Shown: positions 48,766 to 63,890, numbered from the stretch's first letter. The stretch: 64,000 bases of DNA from Glandiceps talaboti (GCF_964340395.1 NC_135551.1:29880455-29944454); one strand, 5' to 3'. Made by a program: numbers and translations. Notes: generated from the sequence alone by a model not told the origin.

Positions 48766-50423
48766 ATAGTAGAGATATTGCCACTGGTATTAAACAGTAA
48801 CTGACAAGAAAAATCAATGTTTACATTACTTCTTATCTCTACCACTCAGCTGATTAATTGAAATCGGGGTAGAAAGTTCATACCCTGCCCAAAATACAAT
48901 TTAGAGTTATCAAGACATCTGCCATAATGTAATTTCTGAGAAAGATAGGGCCTAGAGATAGTGGCCGTTGTCCATATATATGTACTAGTAGGTTCATATG
49001 CCTCCTCTAGCTCTTTAGTCCAGTTCCTGAAGACCGTGTTCCAATTTTACACTATGTTATCTTCACACATTAAGTCTAGTCAATATCGTTACTCTAGGCA
49101 TTAACTTAAGTGTGTTTATAGTTAGTCTAGTTCCTGATGACCGATGTTTGGTTTTGTTGATCTTGGAGGGGGAAACAACTTTTACCAATACATCCCATTA
49201 TAGTAACAGCCGTACTGAGGTAGGCAGAAAATTTTCAACTGTAGATTGCTAAAATGTGATAGCTTGGTGCTTGTTGTTGTTGTTTTTGTTGTTGTTTTTC
49301 AACCATGCAACATCAGTACATGCCACTCTCCTTCATTCCCATTGACTTTCAGGCATTGTTTTAGTTTTAGTTTTGTTTAGTTAAGTTTTTTATCAAAACG
49401 TTTGGAATGATATCCACAGGAAACGAAGTAGTGAGATGATCTTGGCATCGAAAGTATGATCAAAAGTTTAATGTGAACCTTAAAAAATGTAAAAACTGAA
49501 CTCCAGTTCCAGTCTGCTGAAACTAAAATCACGTGGGACACGACATCATCATGTTTATATGAATGCTGTAGGGGGGAGCACAGAGTTCTGTGCAAGAGTA
49601 ACGACCTTGACTAGATCATAATGTGTGAACATAAGTAGTCGGAAAACAGCCGCCAGGAACTAGACTACTAGCTCTTAGACTCTTATGCCTTCCACAAAAT
49701 TCAATCTTGAGTTATCACAACACTTGATACTTATTATGTATTGATTTTCTGGGTAAACTACAACATAACGATTAATACAGTTTTATAATGTCAACCTATA
49801 CAAATGTATGTCTCACTACAAAAACACTGTCTGGTATTAGCTTAGGCAAGTCACACTTACAATCCTGGAGAAATATTTGTAGCATAGAGTAGAATACAGT
49901 ATATTTTATTTGACACGAAATTACGTCATACAAGAACATAATTTATGGTCAATGATATACAGATACAATGTAACTACACAACAATAAAATAACACTTAAC
50001 TACTAATGATTTGAAAAAAGTTAAACTATAAATTTGAATAATAGTGTTAATTGTGTTGTGTTTGTATCTCATTAATTTCCTGTCATCTCCTATACACATG
50101 TAAGAATACAAGTCATGTCATAATATTAACGATATCTCACTTCCTTCACGTTGACAGCGTTTTCATATCTTTATATAATATTTCCTATGTACATAATTTT
50201 CATGATGAATATTCAAGTAATATCTCTTGCTTGTTTGGACTAAAATTGACTTTAATTATATAGTATTTGTATTTGATATTTTCATTTCCATTCATGACGT
50301 GAGTTCTATGAGTGGCAATCGTTGAAATCTACAAATATGACATATCATAGGTAGACAAGAAATGACAGATAAGGCCATAAAAGCAAAAACAATCGTATTA
50401 AAAAAAAAAAGATGTACAATTTA

Positions 50424-50618
50424 GCACTCACGGTTTGCCGCACACACGAGCAAAAAGTCATTCGAGGCAAAAATTATCAAACACGCTAGATATTTGGCTC
50501 ACAGCCCCGAACGTTCAAAATCTCATGAAAATTTACGCGCACACGAGCTATCTGCTTTATATAGCAAAATGGCACAAATGACTTTTTGCTCAGCACTTTG
50601 CTCGTGTGTGCGCCGGGC
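50424..50618. mobile_element. MITE with long inverted ends and TTA duplication
   Basis: 195 bp. Both ends carry GCACACACGAGCAAA and AAAAAGTCATT in opposite orientation. TTA flanks both sides (50421-50423 and 50619-50621), again suggesting PIF/Harbinger. It shares no visible sequence with family A. Confidence 0.75.
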
Positions 50619-50939
50619 TTAACACCCCTTTCATAGAACTATAAATTTTGAATTCATGTTAAACTGAATAACACACCTTCTATAAAAACTAAAAATATAT
50701 AATACAGATATGATCACATTTTAGGAGTTACAAAATAAATAACAAAGGGAGAAACCATTAGATATTTAATAGTTAGGACGTCCTAGCCTGTGCAACTCCC
50801 TCAAGGGAAGAGGCCCTATTATCAAGTCCCCTTACAAATAGATTTTTCTACATCTGTCTGTATCATAAATATTGTATGACTATCTCTTGAAGACCTACAT
50901 GTACATGGTGTAGTTTGGATTCAGATTAAAATTTATGTA

Positions 50940-51085
50940 TAAAAAGCAGTTGTCTGGCAGATCTATAGAAAAAGTTGGTCCAGAAAAAAAGAATGATCCC
51001 ATGTAATCCTCATGGTGCCACTGATAAGATAAAAACTGATGTGAGACCATGGGATTAAAACTCTGGGGTTTAAACTCGGCGGTAT
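50940..51085 (+). repeat. Dispersed repeat family D, copy 2
   Basis: Same blocks and orientation as 38405-38545, about 12.5 kb away. Confidence 0.6.
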
Positions 51086-51142
51086 AATATTCTGATAATA
51101 CACAAATACAATATTTACATGAGATGCTATCATACATAGTAA

Positions 51143-51454
51143 GGCGTAAAAAAAATTGTGTGGTTCCGATTACATTCAATTTGAAAATAGGTGGGGTAGG
51201 TAGATTTGTTATTTTATTTTTTTAAATTATTTTTTTTCCATTTGTGAGTGTCTTGTTCAAGGAGTTATGTTTTTCTGTTGTTTTCCATATGGTCTCTGTG
51301 TTATTGGCTTCTACAGCCATTGGAAGAACAGTTTTATATTGTCTTTTTCAGTTGATGTTCAGTTGATGTCTTGCGAGACCTCACAATTTTCGTGATTTTC
51401 TTTTTTTTTGAATATGTAAAAAAACCGGAACCAAACAAATTTTTTTATTTGGCC
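51143..51454 (-). mobile_element. MITE family A, copy 2, with TAA duplication
   Basis: Reverse-complement relative of 519-891 with the same ends, flanked by TAA at 51140-51142 and 51455-51457. A 3-bp TWA duplication suggests a PIF/Harbinger-type mover. Confidence 0.75.
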
Positions 51455-52329
51455 TAACCGAGAGTAGTGTACTAGAGTTACATAACATATTGAAATGTAC
51501 AGCAAATATAAGATAAACAGTAGTGTTATCTACTAGATCATAACATGCCATACTACTTCCAAATATGATTAATTTTATATATAGTATCAGTAATATAAAA
51601 ATTACAGATTTTTAAAATTTATTGATATTTTCATCTAAACAATACAACTTTATCATTAAAGTTTATTCTAACAAAAACTCAAAGATGCATAAATTACTTT
51701 TACCAAAATTTAGCAAAAAACACGGATTGACTATCACCCCTCGCTGCAGTGAGTTACTGAGTAGACTAAATCCTAGACTAACAATGACACATGATGTACA
51801 GTGTATATCAGACATTCATTTCAATTCAGTGTTTTATCTAGTCAAGTGTAAGATGAATGTAATTTTATCATGCATTAATGTCAGCCATGCATAAACCACA
51901 ACATATCACTTAATACATCATGTCATACAGAGCCAATTGAGGACAACCTGTGTGGATTATCACCACAAATCACTCTACCCTGTATATGTTATCTTTTTAG
52001 TCAGTATCCATCACAATCAAAATATAACATAGTCTTGTTTCGATTAGAAAAAGACACCAAGGTTTCTGTTATCTCTAAGTGTCAGTGAAACCTTCATTCT
52101 CAGAATTTATATGCATATAATTTCCTAAGCTTTTTTAATGTCTTGTGTGAATTTAAGGGGGGGGGGGGGAGGGGGGGTTGTTTATAAAAAAAAGGACCTA
52201 ATTTACATAAAGATTTACATGTAATTACATTGAATATTTGCATATGATTGGAAATGGGGAGCAGATTCACATATACATGCAATCAATATTTGTTTACTAA
52301 TAATACTATTAATCATCTTTCTTTCTCTC

Positions 52330-52330
52330 T

Positions 52331-52371
<41 letters not shown>

Positions 52372-52470
52372 TACATACACACACAGACACATACACACAT
52401 ATACACACATACATACACACACATACACACACAGACACATACACACATACACATACACACACACACTAAC
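52330..52470. repeat. (CA)n/(TACA)n microsatellite
   Basis: About 140 bases of CA and ACATACAC repeats. Confidence 0.96.
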
Positions 52471-53774
52471 ATGATAATGACAATAAAACATTTATAAATC
52501 ACACACAATTACACTGCACAGTGCTAAATGTTATCATACAGGTATGCCATATTCAATGCTTTCTCTTTCATAGTTTTGTACACAGTGTAATACACAAATC
52601 TGAATATTTATATACATTGTAGCTTTCAATTTGTATTCCTTTAGCAATTTCAGTATCTCTACGACACAGTATTGAAATATAAATAAAAACCTGCCATTTT
52701 TTTAAACTCTAAACTGAATGACATTGGCTTTGTTTTTTGAATGTTTTCAGGGTATAATGTAACCTTCAAACACCCTGTCACAGATTTAAGATATGTAATA
52801 TTGTTATCTGATTGATGTTTTAACAATTGAGGCATTTTTAGATGATACAGATCGTTTTGGCTTAGTGTTGTATCACTAGACATTTGTTATTAAGTGATAG
52901 CTTACTTATTCACAAATACGACTCTTAATTTAAACTCTAGTTTAGCCCAACACTCCAGAGTTAAACTATTGGTTTATTGTACCATGTCTCAACATGTTCA
53001 TCATCTCTATGTACATTGTGTCATTTACAAACGTATTTCATGGGTACAAAATGTCCCTCAGGTACAATTAGTTTATTTCCCCATTTACTAAAATAGAGTA
53101 CATGTACACTTCCTAATTTGTCAGCCCTGTATCAACCTTATACTTTAATATACAGTAACTAAAATATCATTTTTTTATAACTTTTTATTCAATTTTCATA
53201 ACATAATTTTTTTTAAAGATGTAGGCAGAAAAAAGATAAGTTCTTTCTTTAAGTACACAATTAACAAATGGAGACAATAAAACTATTTATTTATCTTCAC
53301 AACATTTCTATGAACACAATTCTACATAATTATGCCAACATCTGCAAATATATACTATTTTGTTTACCACAGTTCCACCCCTCATTACGTTTGGTTGTCA
53401 TGGTCACACCCTTCATCTATATACATGTATCCTATCTATAAATAGGTCAAGCCAAATCAAAGTCAATGCCTGTAGACATTACTTCCATATCATATCTTTT
53501 ATCACATACAAGACTTGTATGAATTATGAAGTTTGTAACACTGAGAGTAAAATTATTACAAACATGTGTAAGATATCAAATATGAGATAAAATATATCAA
53601 TGTAGTGTCATTGCCTGATATGAGTACACATCCTTTAAAACATTCAAATGGCAGACTACACATGTCTAGCTTAGAATCCAGGTGATTGGGGAAAATTCAA
53701 AGTCCTTGATCTCCTGGATTCTAGGCTAACACACATATATTCATTCATTTTAATTTGTATTAACTCAAACTAAT

Positions 53775-54120
53775 ATTATACCATGCACAAGCCAAGTTGA
53801 ACAAAAAAATATGGAATATATACTCTGGTCGTTGTCACGACAACACATGTCTATGTCACGACAACGTGTGTCTATGTCACTGGTTCTACTGTATTCAAAA
53901 TATGAGTTAAAATGTACAAAATTGTTATTACTTTCCCCAATTTTTCTCTGATATTACTTCCGCTGGTATAATTACAAATGCATATTATTCCCCAATATTT
54001 TTCTTTATTCAACCGGAAAATACTCGTGACCTAAGGGATTTGTCACTACTCTTCTAGTGACTAGTAGTAGTGACAAAGACTCCTTAGGTCACTCGTATTT
54101 TCCTTGGCTGAATGAAGAGA
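53775..54120 (+). mobile_element. Dispersed repeat family C, copy 2 with long hairpin
   Basis: Same order of blocks as 20842-21140. The right end is an imperfect palindrome with arms of about 50 bases (about 54003-54052 and 54068-54119) sharing TATTCAACCGGAAAATACTC / GAATGAAG-type ends. Confidence 0.7.
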
Positions 54121-54509
54121 AATACTAGGGAATGTTAGCGTATAGTTGGTTTCTCAGACTCTCTAGATGTGAACAACCTTCATCTTGTGTTGAAAGGAAC
54201 GCCATTAGTAGACTATATGATGTATCATTCAGATATAACCAGTGTTAGTTTGATTGCAGGCTGATAGATAGAGTGGTATGACATTGTTGTATCTTACAAG
54301 CACCCCCCCCCCCCCCCATTATCTACTCTTCACATACACATGTGTGATACAAGTACTTTAGAATATTGTTGAATGTATAGATGACACTTAGCCAGCCAGC
54401 CACGATGTAATCCATGTACATATAGATCAAATAATAATATGTGTCTCCTACAGCTGTCATTATATTCTTTTCTATTTCTCCACACACATACTCATGTACC
54501 GTTACGTCA

Positions 54510-54740
54510 TAATTTTTATGTACAGTGACTACTTGGATCATTGTGCAATGACTGCAGTGTAACACCTGAAATATCACTTACTACCTGCATGCAAATGAGG
54601 GTGTGACCGCATGTAGTTTCGTTTGTTTTTTTAAAAATAAATTTGTTGTTTCCGTTAAACAAGCAATAATAGAACTCCATCACAGTATGACTATGAGTGT
54701 CGGTGTGTATTCTGGGTATTTATGATTGACATGGTATTTT
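54510..54740 (+). repeat. Dispersed repeat family B, decayed copy
   Basis: Keeps ACAGTGACTACTTGGATCAT, ACTGCAGTGTAACACC and CTACCTGCATGCAAATGAGG, then a weak right block with AGAACTCCATCACAG. Confidence 0.5.
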
Positions 54741-55121
54741 CTACTCTACTTTCAACAGCTACACTATATCTGATATAACAGTCCATGTCAATGTCCTGGT
54801 ACTTCTTGAAATAAATTTCTTATGTAATATCAATATATACACTAAGTAATGAATTATTAATACAACAAGTATTTGTTGATGACTAAACCTGACAAAGAAA
54901 TACCTAGCTATATCTGCCTGCTTATATAAATATCACTGAAAAAAATACATAAATTTAATTTACCTGAAATTTATTCATTTGCAAGCGATCTGTATAATAG
55001 TACCGGAAATAATCATATAGCTTAAACAAAATACAGTAAAGACCTCGAAAGAAATGAAACTAAGGATTTTTTTTACATGTTTATATTTTTTGAGGGAGGG
55101 GTTTACAAAGTCACAAACAAA

Positions 55122-55212
55122 TTGTATTGTATTGTATTGTATTGTATTGTATTGTATTGTATTGTATTGTATTGTATTGTATGTATTGTATTGTATTGTA
55201 TTGTATTGTATG
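55122..55212. repeat. (TATTG)n pentamer repeat
   Basis: About 18 ATTGT units with one interruption. Confidence 0.95.
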
Positions 55213-56172
55213 AGGAAAACTCAATTTCATGTAAATCAATAGTCAATATCTAAAGAGGTAGGTGATGTTTAGTTTTTTTGACAGCATTCGCAATGACATG
55301 TCTTTTGTTGCAGTTCTCTGATACAGTAGCTCTTTTAACATTTAAAAGAAATATGTGAAATGGTTTCATATTAGATTGAATAAATATGGTATTTTGCAAT
55401 AATTATCAGGTTTGGTTTGAAATAAAACTAAATATTACCAGTAATGATTTTAGTGGTTGCTACATTAGTATGTAAGATACAGACATTCGTGCCATGCTAT
55501 CACCCAGCACTCATCAATACGTACGATGGGGTAGTGAACAACACAACATCTTACAGCCTATTGCTACATGAGATATATTGCAATAGGTGGTGACCACACC
55601 CATTAGTGTAATACATACAATATGTACATTTAAATTACAAGTCTTACACGTCTTCATTTTATAGCCTTCATTTCTATGGTAGAATAGCAATAAAACCTTG
55701 TATCTCACTTTTTTAATGTGTTCATAATTGATCTCACAAGCATATTGAACAGTTTCTACCAGGCAAACTAAATTAAGAAATAAATTTTTTTTTTTTTACC
55801 AATTACAGCTACAGTTAAAACTATCTATCAAAATAATTGTTCAAATATATCAACTTTGACCTCACAATAAAGATATAGTGATAAACATGAAACATTCTAG
55901 ACTATAAAATTAAATGGCCGTCACCAACAGATAAGGTTGTCAAAATATTATCACACAAAGATAATATGGTAAAGAATTTACAGACTAACACAAAATATAT
56001 CAATCAATGATCTACACGAATAAAATGAAATTCAGGTGCTTAAGGTAAGAACTAAAGTTAGTCACAAGTGAAGTACATAAAATGTTTCAGCAAATGCTAT
56101 GAGTCAGAGATTCCATCAGAAGATATGGCAGTTGATTTTACAGTAAATCCTTCACAGTGTGGTCACAATGGG

Positions 56173-56281
<109 letters not shown>

Positions 56282-57369
56282 TGTACATGTAGTTACTCAC
56301 AGACATACAGCAAGACCAGTCACAATGTTGGGTATCACAGTGTGGCCACAATGGCTATACCAATTACCATAGCACAAACATATACAGTTACTCACAGCAT
56401 GGAAGTATGTGAGTATATCACCCACTTCTATGATGCTGACAGCCATAAAATAAGACAATACTAGACTAACAAAGGAGTGTAAGGACATCAGACATCATTG
56501 CTAAACAATTGCTGTCATTGGTAAGCAATTGTTTCTACATGCTTTCCAAGGTAATCATAACCACCAACAATACCAGCCTACAGGATGCTGTACAAAGAAG
56601 TCTAATGTGATTTGCATAACACAAGATTTTGTCAAGGTTGTATTTCAGTTGTAATTTTTTATATAGCAGAATTACTGGATACCAATATTAGTACATAGGT
56701 AAATTTTCTTTATTCTTCCTATGGATCTCACTAATACATCAAATGGTCTTCCAAACAATGAACTTTTCCAGATGCCTTTCCTTACACTATCCATAGATGT
56801 TCATTGATATATCCATCCTTTTCCCTTTCCTTTCCCTTCCCATCTATCTTATCGACCCCGTTTCTAATTTTGAGAGATGTTCATTGTGTCCTCTCACTGT
56901 ATATTCATCTTAATTTTTCTTTATCTCACTTCCTTCCTATTTCATATCTTTCAGCAAGCTTGCATGCATGTCTGTCTCCAAATCCTCTGTTTCTGTTTCT
57001 CCCCTTATACCTCCATGGTTTCTCCCTCCCTCTCTTGAGTTTCTCTAGACACACAAATCAGAGCCTATTGACTAACAGAGTCTTACAGCTGTTGTATACA
57101 AAGAATAAACTGAAGTCTTTGTCACTACAACACAAAGAAATCTTTACATCATTCTTTTAATCTTCTTGTGAAGGCTTTCATGTTAATGAGAAAACAATAA
57201 CTGGACAATGAGAGGACAATGATAGGTCTTAATCTGAATGTAGTACATTATTCACAGGACTTTTGTTTTTGACAAGAATACCCTGCGCTGTCTGAGTAAA
57301 CCCACGTACAAAATGGTTTGTTGTAAAGATCACATGCTATATGTATGCACTATATTGTCCTTTTCACTG

Positions 57370-57625
57370 GTAAAATCTAAAGCTTAGATTTAGATTTAGA
57401 GAAAGACTTAGTGTGATATGTTGAGATGAATCATAAACCCATCCACCAACATTGGTGGAGAATCTATGGATGGATTACACTCTCACTTATTTTGAAATCT
57501 AAAACTGCAATTTAGAAAGTGTGTGTGATGTGTTGAGATGGATTGACACACACTCACATATTCCCACCCTTTGTTTCATTGCAAAAGCTTTGAAATCTAA
57601 AGCTGAGGTTTTGAGAAAGTGTGCC
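57370..57625. repeat. Diverged repeat, 3 units
   Basis: AAATCTAAAGCTKAGRTTT...GAGAAAGTGTG...TGTTGAGATG recurs three times at about 110-120-base spacing. Confidence 0.6.
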
Positions 57626-58139
57626 GTGACACAAATTTTCATCAATATTCATGAAATAGCAAATATACAATACGAGTTTCAATAATAAAGTCAGAACAAC
57701 TTGCTGGTACTGGTTTTTATACAAGAAAACTTCAAACTAGTCTTTCTTGAAATACTTTCTTATTCATTGGAAGTCAAAATGAAATTATATCAAATCTGAA
57801 TAGAGAACAAAATTATCTACAAACTTCCACATTATAATAATCCAAAAAGAATACCCAATAAAAATGGTAATTTTGAAAGAAATTGCTAACTTTGAGGATT
57901 CATGCTGTCAGAATCATATATTTAGTTCATTGTATTTTCTGAAAATAAACCCTTGCCTTGGGTTCTAAGTTCACTCCAAGGTTTATAGTGAAATGTACTA
58001 ACTAACTAAGTTCTCAGAATTATTCAGTATTCATAAGATCTAAGTTGAAGATGTAGGTTGCATTGGAAATTTGCTCTAAGCCACTGACTTCCAACTATTA
58101 ATGAAACATGTTACATAACTATAAAATATGGATTATTTC

Positions 58140-58450
58140 CCTCCAGATTTTACTATGTGTATGTATGAACACAATTAAATTGGCTATATATCATATAGTA
58201 AAACACACTGCTAATATTTGTCAATCCATCTGAATTCTGAACACACACCACACTCCAGGTTTTACTATGTGTATGTATGAACACAATATCATTTAGCAAT
58301 TTAACTGGCTATGATATATAGTAAAACACACTGCTAAATTTTGTCAATCCATCTGAATTCTGAACACACCACACTCCAGGTTTTACTTGCAAAATGTAGA
58401 TATGAATATGATGTCATAGCAATTAAACCTGCTAGCATAATGAAACACAC
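58140..58450. repeat. About 120-bp tandem repeat, 2-3 units
   Basis: TCCAGRTTTTACTATGTGTA...AAACACACTGCTAA...CCATCTGAATTCTGAACACA recurs, the first two units nearly identical. Confidence 0.8.
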
Positions 58451-58689
58451 TGTCAAATTTGGTCGACTGGTGTAATGGAAAATTGAATTTATTCAACACT
58501 ATAAACGTAACCCTGGCTGTCTACATAGTAACAGAAATGAATTATCAAATACATCCCATAGGCTATAGTAGATCAGTTTTAACTCCATAATGGGTTAGTA
58601 GAGTTAATCAAAAGTGTACACAGTGCTACACTCCAATACATGCTAATTTGACATTGATGTATTACTGTCAATTCATGAATGTATGTTTT

Positions 58690-58960
58690 AGTCAGGATAC
58701 AGGGATATTGGACTGAAATTTGTCAATGACGGCATACGGTTTTACATGTACTATGATGTAGTGTACTGTACTGTCTGGGATATTGGACTGAAATTTGTCA
58801 ATGACGGCATGTATTGTACCTATAATATACTGTCTGGGATATTGGACTGAAATTTGTCATTGACGGCATGTATTGTACCTATAATATACTGTCTGGGATA
58901 TTGGACTGAAATTTGTCATTGGAGGCATACGGTTTTACATGTACTACGATGTAGTGTACT
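58690..58960. repeat. About 60-75-bp tandem repeat, 4 units
   Basis: GGGATATTGGACTGAAATTT...TGACGGCATG recurs near 58703, 58777, 58837 and 58896. Confidence 0.88.
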
Positions 58961-59479
58961 GTCTACAAGTTTTGCACTCCAAAATTCTGTACAGCCATAT
59001 AATCTTGTGTTCTCACTAATGACTAGTATTTTAGTATACATCCTTGTGAGTGAAGGACATTACAGAACAAATTTACCTGTATAACCACAGTGAGAGAGAG
59101 ACTGTGGTATAACACAATATGCAAATTACTTGTAAATACACACAAGACACAATACCCTATTATGTAAAGGGATAACAGACCATGGTCAAAGATAGTAATA
59201 TATTGAGGTCAAATTAGTTTTCTGTTTACTTTTATAATATTAAATATTAACTTTTAGTTAATCCATAAATTTGATGTATTATTTTTTTTTCATATGTCAA
59301 TAGTTCATTTGTCCTATGTCTATAGACCAGACACAATGGTCAAGCCATCTATATAGAACTGTTATCTGTGTACATTTGACAAGAAAAGCAATCATTTGTA
59401 TTCTTATTTGTTGAAATACTTCAATAAGCATAAAGAGGTAAATTAATGTGCAGTCCACAATCAATAAAATAGATTGACG

Positions 59480-59612
59480 TATTTGTGATGTACCCCATAC
59501 TCTGAATATACTATCTACTCATACTTGTGATGTGCCCCATACTCTGAATATACTATCTACTCATACTTGCGATGTGCCCCGTACTCTGAATATACTATCT
59601 ACTCATACTTAA
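59480..59612. repeat. 42-44-bp tandem repeat, 3 units
   Basis: GTGATGTGCCCCATACTCTG followed by AATATACTATCTACTCATAC recurs three times. Confidence 0.9.
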
Positions 59613-61120
59613 ATTTTCATCATTTTACCAGAATTTCCTCAAAGATCAAAAATCAAAGGAAAGTCTAAATTACAAATTTGAATAGATTTCACGTCTTTGT
59701 CGCAAGGCTTCAAACAGCTTAGTAATTTTGCTAAATCTACCTTGAATGACTCAGTAAGTTTACCAGAGTGTTTCTGCTAGTGTTAAGGATGGCATGTAGA
59801 TGAAATCTACCTGTGTCCCTTTCAAAACTGCGTCAGTTTTTACCTAACTTTCCATTACCTGGATTCCCCAACCTAGGCAAAAATATGGGAATTCTTAAAT
59901 GTTGAAAAAAAAAAACATGTTTGTTGAGAGCAATAAGAAAACACAGTATCCAATCAGATTCCTGTAAACCCTCAACCATCAACCACCAACCCTCAACCCC
60001 CACCCCCTTTTTTGAAGGCTTGAAAATTATTGATACAAAATACACACTGCAGTTAACCAAATACGAATTTCTAGTATTTCCTTTCTCTATAGGCTGACAT
60101 CCTTTGACAGGAATATTCTTCTTCAAACAGCCTCTAATGTTACATCTACAATGAGAGTTATATCAATATGAAATTATTCAATATTCCTCACATGTATTGT
60201 ATAGGCTATATCATGACAACACAGCATACAGAAACAGAGATGAGACTAACTCTGTGAGTTATATTACTTGGTTTAACTGAATAAACTGTGAACATTTATA
60301 CATCTGTCTGTGTTTGGTTAATGTATTTGACCGGTAACTGGAGCACTTTACAACATTATATCAGCAGAACAGAAAAATCAATGGATATCAGTCAATGTGA
60401 ACAACACAAAGCATTTGTACATGTACGCTAATATAATGCATACATATACAATATATACCACTCACAACACATCTCACTTTGTCTGAGGGCATCCCAGTTT
60501 ATCTTTATGTTACTCGTGGACCAAATATCTCCTTCATATGAAAAAAAAATAAAAAAATTAAAATTGACTCCCCTATGACTTGCTCAGAAAAAAGCTGAGT
60601 CAGATGGTGATATCACAAATGCATATAATCTGGGCAAAAACTCTTTTTCATTGTTGAAATTTGGGATCATTAATTAATATTTTAAAGCAAAATAAATGGC
60701 TCATATTTTCCTTTGACTTTACATATAATTTCTATGGCGTCAGGACTGTCAATTAAAGTACGGTTATGAATTGAAAGTGTCACTAACATGTATACACATT
60801 TACTTTTTTTTTCTCCTGTTTCTTTTTTTAGCCACCCAACTAATTCATCATTTTTAAGATGTTATGATAGGAAACATAAAAAATAAATAGAGTTGCCCTG
60901 ATATATTACTGTTATATGCAAATGAGATAACACATTTCACTTCTCATTTATACCTTTTTTTATCACCATATACAAATTACAAGACATTACAAAACAACCT
61001 CTCTATCATGTTAGATATATATATGAGTGACTCCATATACAACTATAGATTAGTGGCTAGTTTACAAGGATTGTATTTAGCCATCTATTTAGTCCATTAC
61101 ACATTGAAATTATTGTATTC

Positions 61121-61364
<244 letters not shown>

Positions 61365-63534
61365 ACAATAAATATATATTATATTACACACATAATGAAC
61401 ATTACTTAAGGTACAATGTAGTAACATCTTACTAAAAAACAAAATGCTGTATATGTACCTGAACCTAAACAGGATAGCTGCAGAAGGAGGCTTATGCCAA
61501 CATAATGTAATTTGTAAGTAATGGTTTTTATCACAACGTTTAGTCCATGAGACTGCATATAGTATTACTAACTGTGTTACCATGTACATTTAATGTCTTA
61601 CACTCTCTGACATTTTATCACCCCATCATCAGTTTTTGTGAAGGGCTGTAACTTTGTAAGTAGGTAAAATGTCTTATTAAGCTCTCTCTACTCCTAACTG
61701 GGCTTACCCATCAAGATCTTACATTACAATCAAAAATACTGTTTTAAATGTCTACCCCTGGCTGTTTATATAGTTTGTACTATATTCTGTAGTGTTTGTG
61801 TACACCTCAATTTGTAGTTGCTCAGAATTACCACTTCCTCTGTGGTTTTTATATCACTTCAAAGAGATTATAAAGTTTACAGTTAGTGATTTTATTAGAG
61901 AACTACAAACCATGACAATTTCCACCTAATACTTATTTTTACACACCTGTAATAAATTTATACTAAATGTTATCACAATCATTAACAGATATTTATAATT
62001 GTTGAACTAAAATGTATTTAAACTGTGTGAACTTGAAGAAAGCACAAACTGTGAATTGAAAATATATGCAGAAAAACAATGTACATGTTTTAATTATTCA
62101 GAATTGCTAATAATTAGCATAGTTTAATATTTTACTCCTTGGTTACCATGGTTCTTATGTATGAAGAGGAACACTGTTCATCTTATAATGTGAGGAAGAA
62201 GGGGGGGGGGGGGGGTGTTGATTTCAAAATGGCAAAACATCTGCTTTTGGCAATGGGTAACACACAATGTTTAATACCTTTACCAGTAGTACAAATCTTT
62301 AAGCCTATTAAAGTTAGCTCCTTGAAGTCCATGTAACACCTTCATTGCATATTCCTGTGACTGTTATGTCAAGCGATATTCACAACTTTCTCACTTCAGG
62401 CAATCCCTAATCAACACATACTATTCAGTATTCTGTACTTCAAAATATTAAAACCTGTATTTGCATATTTCACAGTTACAGTCAGTTTTAATGCAACAGA
62501 CATCGTTGTCACTTGTCAAGTTTTTCTTTAGGACTGTACATGTATAGTTGGGAAATCTGTTAATGTTAATTTTATTAGGGCTCAAACATAAAAATATCAC
62601 CAAATATCATATACACATAATAAAATATAGAAAGCTATGAAAATTGACTTTTTTTCTGAAATGCTTCTTTACACTACTGTTGTAAATGCTATCAGGTAAA
62701 ATTTACCTGACTTTAACAGTATTTTGCTAAAGTCAAAACAAGAATTATCAAAACCTGTAGATAAACATACCTTTTTCCACAGACTTGTCTACTTCAGTTC
62801 AAAGGTTTTAAAACCTCATCTCAAAATACTGATATCATGAAATATACAGAAAGTATCAAATCCACTGAAGTCAGGTTGTTTTACATATAAATATCAACAC
62901 ATTTACTTAAATTTACCATATTTCTCTAATTTCACCTGGAGTTCTTAATCTGAGATAAATTTTAGTAAATATCAAATTATGTCATCCCCTTAGTCATTTA
63001 CATGATTTATTAATGACAAGAATTCTATCAATATTTGATAGGTGTGACTCTACTACGACCTAGTTTCACTTCATACATTAACTAACTCTTACTACATTTC
63101 ACATAATAAACTTATAGCGTATAAATCCTATAATTAAGATAGTTCTGTAATTAAACAACTTTATTTATTCTAGAGATTACTTATTAATCTAGGAATTATA
63201 TTTCAATTAAAGTGCTCAACTAATGTCTGAGATTTCTTTTATTAAATGAAAATATTGCTCACAGAAATCCTTATGGCTGTGTAGTTGTAACTATGTGTTA
63301 TAATCCAGAATCTCTGGTACTATTAACCACAGAACAATGGGACAAATCTTGTATAATTTACACAGCTCCCTGAAATCCGTGTTTTAGTTTTTAAGGATTT
63401 TAAAGTTTTGGTACTTGGTAATAAGAGTGTGGGGAATAAAGTCAATACAATAATATAGTTAACTGGTTATAATAGGTGGTTTACATCATACTTGTACGGA
63501 AAAAGCTACAACATCACAGTGAAATACATGTTTG

Positions 63535-63890
63535 TACATGTGTGTGTGTGTGTGGGGGGGGGGTGTTCAGGTAGCTACTCAGCCTCAGGTACTATATTCT
63601 AACAAAAAACACAGTGAATTATAAGTTCTTAATGTGTGTTGGATGGGGAGAACCAAAAGTTTACTAAAAAAGGTATAAATTTAAGTGTGCATGTATGTGG
63701 GGGAGGTGGGGTTTAGTATACCTACTAAGGTACTGCATTCTAACGAAAATTCTGTGTATATTCTGTATATTAAACATGCAAGCGTTGTGTGTGTGTGTGT
63801 GTGTGGGGGGGGGGGGGGGCCTCAGGTAGTTTACCTAGTAGTAAAGGTACTAAATTCTAACAAAAACACTTGGAGTATTTCTCTTAAAAG
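63535..63890. repeat. About 130-bp repeat with G runs, 3 units
   Basis: (GT)n and a G run, then CTCAGGTA...GGTACTATATTCTAACAAAA recurs three times. Confidence 0.75.
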
